Source of the DNA: Mycobacterium sp.
Lineage (GTDB): Bacteria; Actinomycetota; Actinomycetes; Mycobacteriales; Mycobacteriaceae
Assembly (NCBI GenBank): GCA_031292665.1
Contig: JARLGR010000002.1
Span: 1 to 41,642 of the forward strand
DNA: 41,642 bases
Direction of reading: 5' to 3'
Position numbers and translations under genes: made by a program
In this document: one piece after another, positions 39,082-41,642 of the stretch
Layout: each line of letters begins with the position of its first letter
Numbering within the stretch: the first letter of the stretch is position 1
The notes under the pieces: model-generated
What the model saw: the letters and a program-made list of their open reading frames with translations, nothing else
What the model was told of the DNA's origin: nothing
Database searches by the model: none

Positions 39082-40019
39082 GAGGTGCTCCTCGGTTGGT
39101 GGATGGTGTTGGCGAACTGCCCGATTTGCCGCAGCGCGGCGCGCGTCTCGGGAAGCCACGTCCCGAGCTGATGCCAGGCGTGCGGGACCAGTGGGAAGAC
39201 CTCGAGCCATACCGGTACTCCGGCCGCTCGCGCACGCTCGGTTGCCCGCACCGAATCGTCACGCAACACCTCGGTGTGCCCGGTCTGGAACAGCAGCGGT
39301 GGCAGGCCAGCGAAGTCACCGAACACCGGGGAAATCAGGGGGTCTGTCGCGTCGACATCCGGTCGGTACCAACGTTGCAGGAATGCCAGCCCACGCGCCC
39401 CCACCGCGGTGTCGCGGCGTGCATTGATGCTGATCGACGGGCTGGCCCAGGAGAAATCGAAGCCGCCGCTCATCATGACCGCGCCCGCAGGCATCGGCAG
39501 GGATACGTCGCGGGCCCGCTGCAAAGTGACGAGGGTCGCGTTGGCGCCGGCCGACTCGCCCGCGACCATCAACTGACTCGGCTCTTGCCCGGCGTCAAGT
39601 AATGCCTCATAGGCGCGCAGACAATCGTCGATGGCCGCCGGAAACGGGTGCTCAGGAGCCAGCCGGTAAGCCGGAACGACAACCCGGGTCTGCAGGTCAT
39701 TCGCCAGCCGCGAAAGGAATCCGGTGTAGGCGCTGGGCGCGTACATCAGGAATCCACCACCGTGCAGGTACAGCACGGTGCGCCCGTGCTGTGCGCCAGC
39801 GGGGTGGAATTCGCGGGCGCTCAGGCCGCCCAACTCCCCATCGACGATCCGGCATCCGGGTGCGGGCCGGGCGAGAAGGCCCGACGCCGCACCGGCACGG
39901 TCGAGGAACTTGCGCATCCCGTCGAGGTCGTCGCGGTATCGATGAAACGCCGATTGCCACACCCCACGGAACACCGGGTTGACGAGGTGCACGGCGATGC
40001 TTCCCTGGTGTCCGCTCAT
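39078..40019 (-). CDS. HSL-type alpha/beta-hydrolase esterase
   Basis: This 313-residue hydrolase of the hormone-sensitive-lipase group has YLHGGGFLM (oxyanion), YRLAPEHPFPAAIDD, GESAGANAT with the nucleophile Ser, an Asp in DDSVRA or nearby, and His in PLVPHAWHQL. It should cleave a short- or medium-chain ester. ATG 40019 overlaps the thiolase stop (ATGA), and its own stop overlaps the ALDH start, so it is translationally coupled on both sides. Its place among beta-oxidation-like genes suggests it releases an alcohol or acid for the pathway. Confidence 0.9.
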   Translation of the reverse strand: MSGHQGSIAVHLVNPVFRGVWQSAFHRYRDDLDGMRKFLDRAGAASGLLARPAPGCRIVDGELGGLSAREFHPAGAQHGRTVLYLHGGGFLMYAPSAYTGFLSRLANDLQTRVVVPAYRLAPEHPFPAAIDDCLRAYEALLDAGQEPSQLMVAGESAGANATLVTLQRARDVSLPMPAGAVMMSGGFDFSWASPSISINARRDTAVGARGLAFLQRWYRPDVDATDPLISPVFGDFAGLPPLLFQTGHTEVLRDDSVRATERARAAGVPVWLEVFPLVPHAWHQLGTWLPETRAALRQIGQFANTIHQPRSTS

Positions 40020-41233
40020 CTGGATGTTGCGCCGAGGATGGTCACGGCGGCCACTGCCGCGTCGGGTCCCATGTAGCCGCCCGCGTTTTCAGCCATGGCG
40101 ATTCGTGCGCCGTCGACCTGACGCCCGCCACAACGGCCGCGGAGTTGCTCGGTGATCTCGACGATCTGCGCGAGGCCGCTGGCTGCGATCGGGTGTCCTT
40201 TGCTTTCCAAGCCACCGCTGGTGTTGACCGGCAGCCTGCCCCCAATGCTGGTGTCGCCCTTGCGAATCATGTCCACGGCCCCGCCGGGGTTGGCCAGCCC
40301 GAGTTCTTCGAGCACGATCAACTCGGCCGGCGAGGTGGCGTCGTGGCATTCCAGCACGTCCACCTCGGCCGGGTCGATGCCGGCCCAGTCGAACGCCCGC
40401 TTCGCCACACCGGCAACGAGCTCCCCGCCGACGCCGGGTTTCGACGCACCGGTCATGGTGGCGAGCACCGTGATCGGCTCAGCGCCCCAATGCGCCGCGA
40501 TGTCCGGCGTGGTCACGATGACCGCAGCAGAGCCGTCGCCGATCGGCGAACACATCGGCAGGGTCAGCGGACCGGAGATCTTGCGGGCAGCCAGCACCTC
40601 CTCGAGCGTGAAACGGGTCCGATACTGCGCCTTGGGATTAAGCGCACCGTGGTCGTGGTTCTTGACCGCAACGCGAGCGAAGTCTTCCTGGGTGGCCCCA
40701 GTGCGGTCCATGTAGTCGGTGGCTGCTTTCGCGTAGACATCCATGAAGACCGACTGGTCCCCGCCGTTGCCACCGATCTCGGCGAAGATCTCCGCCAGCC
40801 GATCCTGGTCCAGCGCGCTGCCCATGGCGGCGAAGGTCAGCCGCTTGTCGGGGTGATAGAGCTTCTCGGCGCCCACCGCCAGCGCGACATCGACATAGCC
40901 CGACGCGACCGCGAGCCACGCCTGATTAAGTGCCGTCGACCCTGAGGCGCAGGCGTTTTCGATGTTGATCAGCGGAATGCCGTTGAGCCCCGCCTCGCGC
41001 ATTGCGTGCTGGCCGCGAACGGAATGCTGACCCTGTAGAATCCCAGACGCGGTATTCGCGTAGTAGATCGTCTCGATGCCCTTGTCTGAGTCGCCCATTC
41101 CTGAATCTTTGATGGCGGCCTGAACCGATTCGGCAACAAGCGATTTGATGCTGCGGTCGAGGAATTTACCGAAAGCGGTCATTCCGACCCCGGCCACCAC
41201 AACGGTGCGCAGCGAAGCTTCGGCGGTGGTCAT
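40016..41233 (-). CDS. SCP2-type thiolase / acetyl-CoA acetyltransferase
   Basis: This 405-residue thiolase of the SCP2/lipid-transfer subgroup has the acyl-accepting Cys95 in ENACASGSTAL and the GLESKGHPIAASG His motif. It lacks the classical C-terminal CxG motif, as is usual in this subgroup, where a His in VLECHDATSPAEL contributes. It should cleave or form a 3-ketoacyl-CoA, often of branched or steroid type. ATG 41233 has GGAGGT upstream and overlaps the acyl-CoA dehydrogenase stop (ATGA). An upstream open frame to 41314 is not family sequence. Confidence 0.9.
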   Translation of the reverse strand: MTTAEASLRTVVVAGVGMTAFGKFLDRSIKSLVAESVQAAIKDSGMGDSDKGIETIYYANTASGILQGQHSVRGQHAMREAGLNGIPLINIENACASGSTALNQAWLAVASGYVDVALAVGAEKLYHPDKRLTFAAMGSALDQDRLAEIFAEIGGNGGDQSVFMDVYAKAATDYMDRTGATQEDFARVAVKNHDHGALNPKAQYRTRFTLEEVLAARKISGPLTLPMCSPIGDGSAAVIVTTPDIAAHWGAEPITVLATMTGASKPGVGGELVAGVAKRAFDWAGIDPAEVDVLECHDATSPAELIVLEELGLANPGGAVDMIRKGDTSIGGRLPVNTSGGLESKGHPIAASGLAQIVEITEQLRGRCGGRQVDGARIAMAENAGGYMGPDAAVAAVTILGATSR

Positions 41234-41642
41234 CGCGCCAGCACCTCCTTGCCGATCAGCTCGCGCGCTATCACGAGTTTCTGAATTTGAGGTGTTCCGT
41301 CGCCGATCATGCACCCCGAGACATCTCGCAGCATGGCCTGCAGTGGCATCTCATCGGACCAGCCGACTTGGCCGTGCAGCACGATGCAGTCGCGGATCGC
41401 GTTGTGCGCGACCAGCGGTCCCCACCACTTGAGCATCGCGGCTTCACTCGTGTGCGGCTGCCCTCCCATCCGCAATCCGAGAGCGTGATAGCCCAGCGCC
41501 CGTACCGCCGACACGTAGGTGCTGTGTTCGGCGATCACGAACGAGACACCCTGGTTGGCCGCCAGCGGCCGGCCGAATGTCTGGCGCTGTTTGGAGTATT
41601 CGATCGCCATGTCGAGCGCGCGCTGTGCGGTGCCGATGTTCA
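41230..41642 (-). CDS. Acyl-CoA dehydrogenase, 5' end outside the window
   Basis: About 137 C-terminal codons are visible; the N-terminus lies beyond the right edge. The sequence is the C-terminal helical bundle of the family: NIGTAQRALDMAIEYSKQRQ, FGRPLAANQGVSF, IVLHGQVGWSDEMPLQAMLRD and IGDGTPQIQKLVIARELIG. It should be an FAD enzyme introducing a 2,3-double bond in an acyl-CoA. It is followed by thiolase, esterase and ALDH with 4-bp overlaps, so all four are one operon. Substrate chain type cannot be inferred from this part. Confidence 0.92.
   Translation of the reverse strand, partial: NIGTAQRALDMAIEYSKQRQTFGRPLAANQGVSFVIAEHSTYVSAVRALGYHALGLRMGGQPHTSEAAMLKWWGPLVAHNAIRDCIVLHGQVGWSDEMPLQAMLRDVSGCMIGDGTPQIQKLVIARELIGKEVLAR

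Overview
The window is high-GC actinobacterial DNA and almost certainly comes from a slow-growing Mycobacterium, perhaps of the M. avium complex type. It encodes clear relatives of MPT63, the MPT64/TB22.2 antigen family, LipM, SseB, NirA-CysH-Che1, FdxC and an LpqH-type lipoprotein. From memory of M. tuberculosis H37Rv, the FAD oxidase, LysR, lipM, antiporter, sseB and phosphorylase genes follow the order of the Rv2280-Rv2293c region. That backbone is interrupted here by toxin-antitoxin modules, a sulfite-reduction operon, antigen genes and a gene remnant. No tRNA, rRNA, CRISPR array, transposase or phage gene was recognised.

Layout. 0-6.4 kb: a TetR gene cut by the left edge, a DUF1707 membrane protein and an SDR. 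Two vapBC modules and one relBE module follow, interleaved with a GlcD-type FAD oxidase and an F420-type luciferase-like monooxygenase (LLM). The relBE genes sit inside a split, inverted-repeat-bounded element whose short empty form lies at 11.7 kb. 6.4-11.7 kb: the sulfite-reduction operon nirA-cysH-che1, a convergent LysR regulator, and a divergent FdxC-type ferredoxin. A 26-bp composite motif is shared between the nirA promoter region and the LysR/ferredoxin intergenic region. 11.7-21.2 kb: secreted and surface proteins (TB22.2-like, I42-inhibitor-like lipoprotein, MPT63, DUF732), the esterase LipM, a Na+/H+ antiporter, a glycosyltransferase remnant, a membrane protein-TetR pair, rhodanese SseB and a phosphorylase-fold protein.

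21.2-35.6 kb is a dense lipid or secondary-metabolism region. It holds a TetR-P450 pair divergent from an SDR-LLM-EthD-like operon, then an LpqH-like lipoprotein and an epoxide-hydrolase-like enzyme. Next come a TetR divergent from a 38-residue membrane peptide plus an AveC-type spirocyclase homologue, a second P450 with an LLM, and a duplicated LLM/DapB-like reductase module whose two promoter regions share a 14-bp motif. 35.7-41.6 kb: a CoA transferase of the alpha-methylacyl-CoA racemase type, divergent from a TetR across a 26-bp perfect palindrome. It is followed by a translationally coupled catabolic operon read leftward: acyl-CoA dehydrogenase (cut by the right edge), SCP2-type thiolase, HSL-type esterase, aldehyde dehydrogenase.

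How parts may work together. CysH makes sulfite, Che1 makes siroheme for NirA, and NirA needs reduced ferredoxin. The motif shared by the nirA and LysR/fdxC control regions suggests one LysR regulon coupling sulfite reduction to its electron donor. All five TetR genes have an inverted repeat in the adjoining control region, which suggests separate small-molecule-responsive circuits for the oxidoreductase clusters. Substrates of the P450/LLM/DapB-like/AveC genes cannot be read from the sequence.
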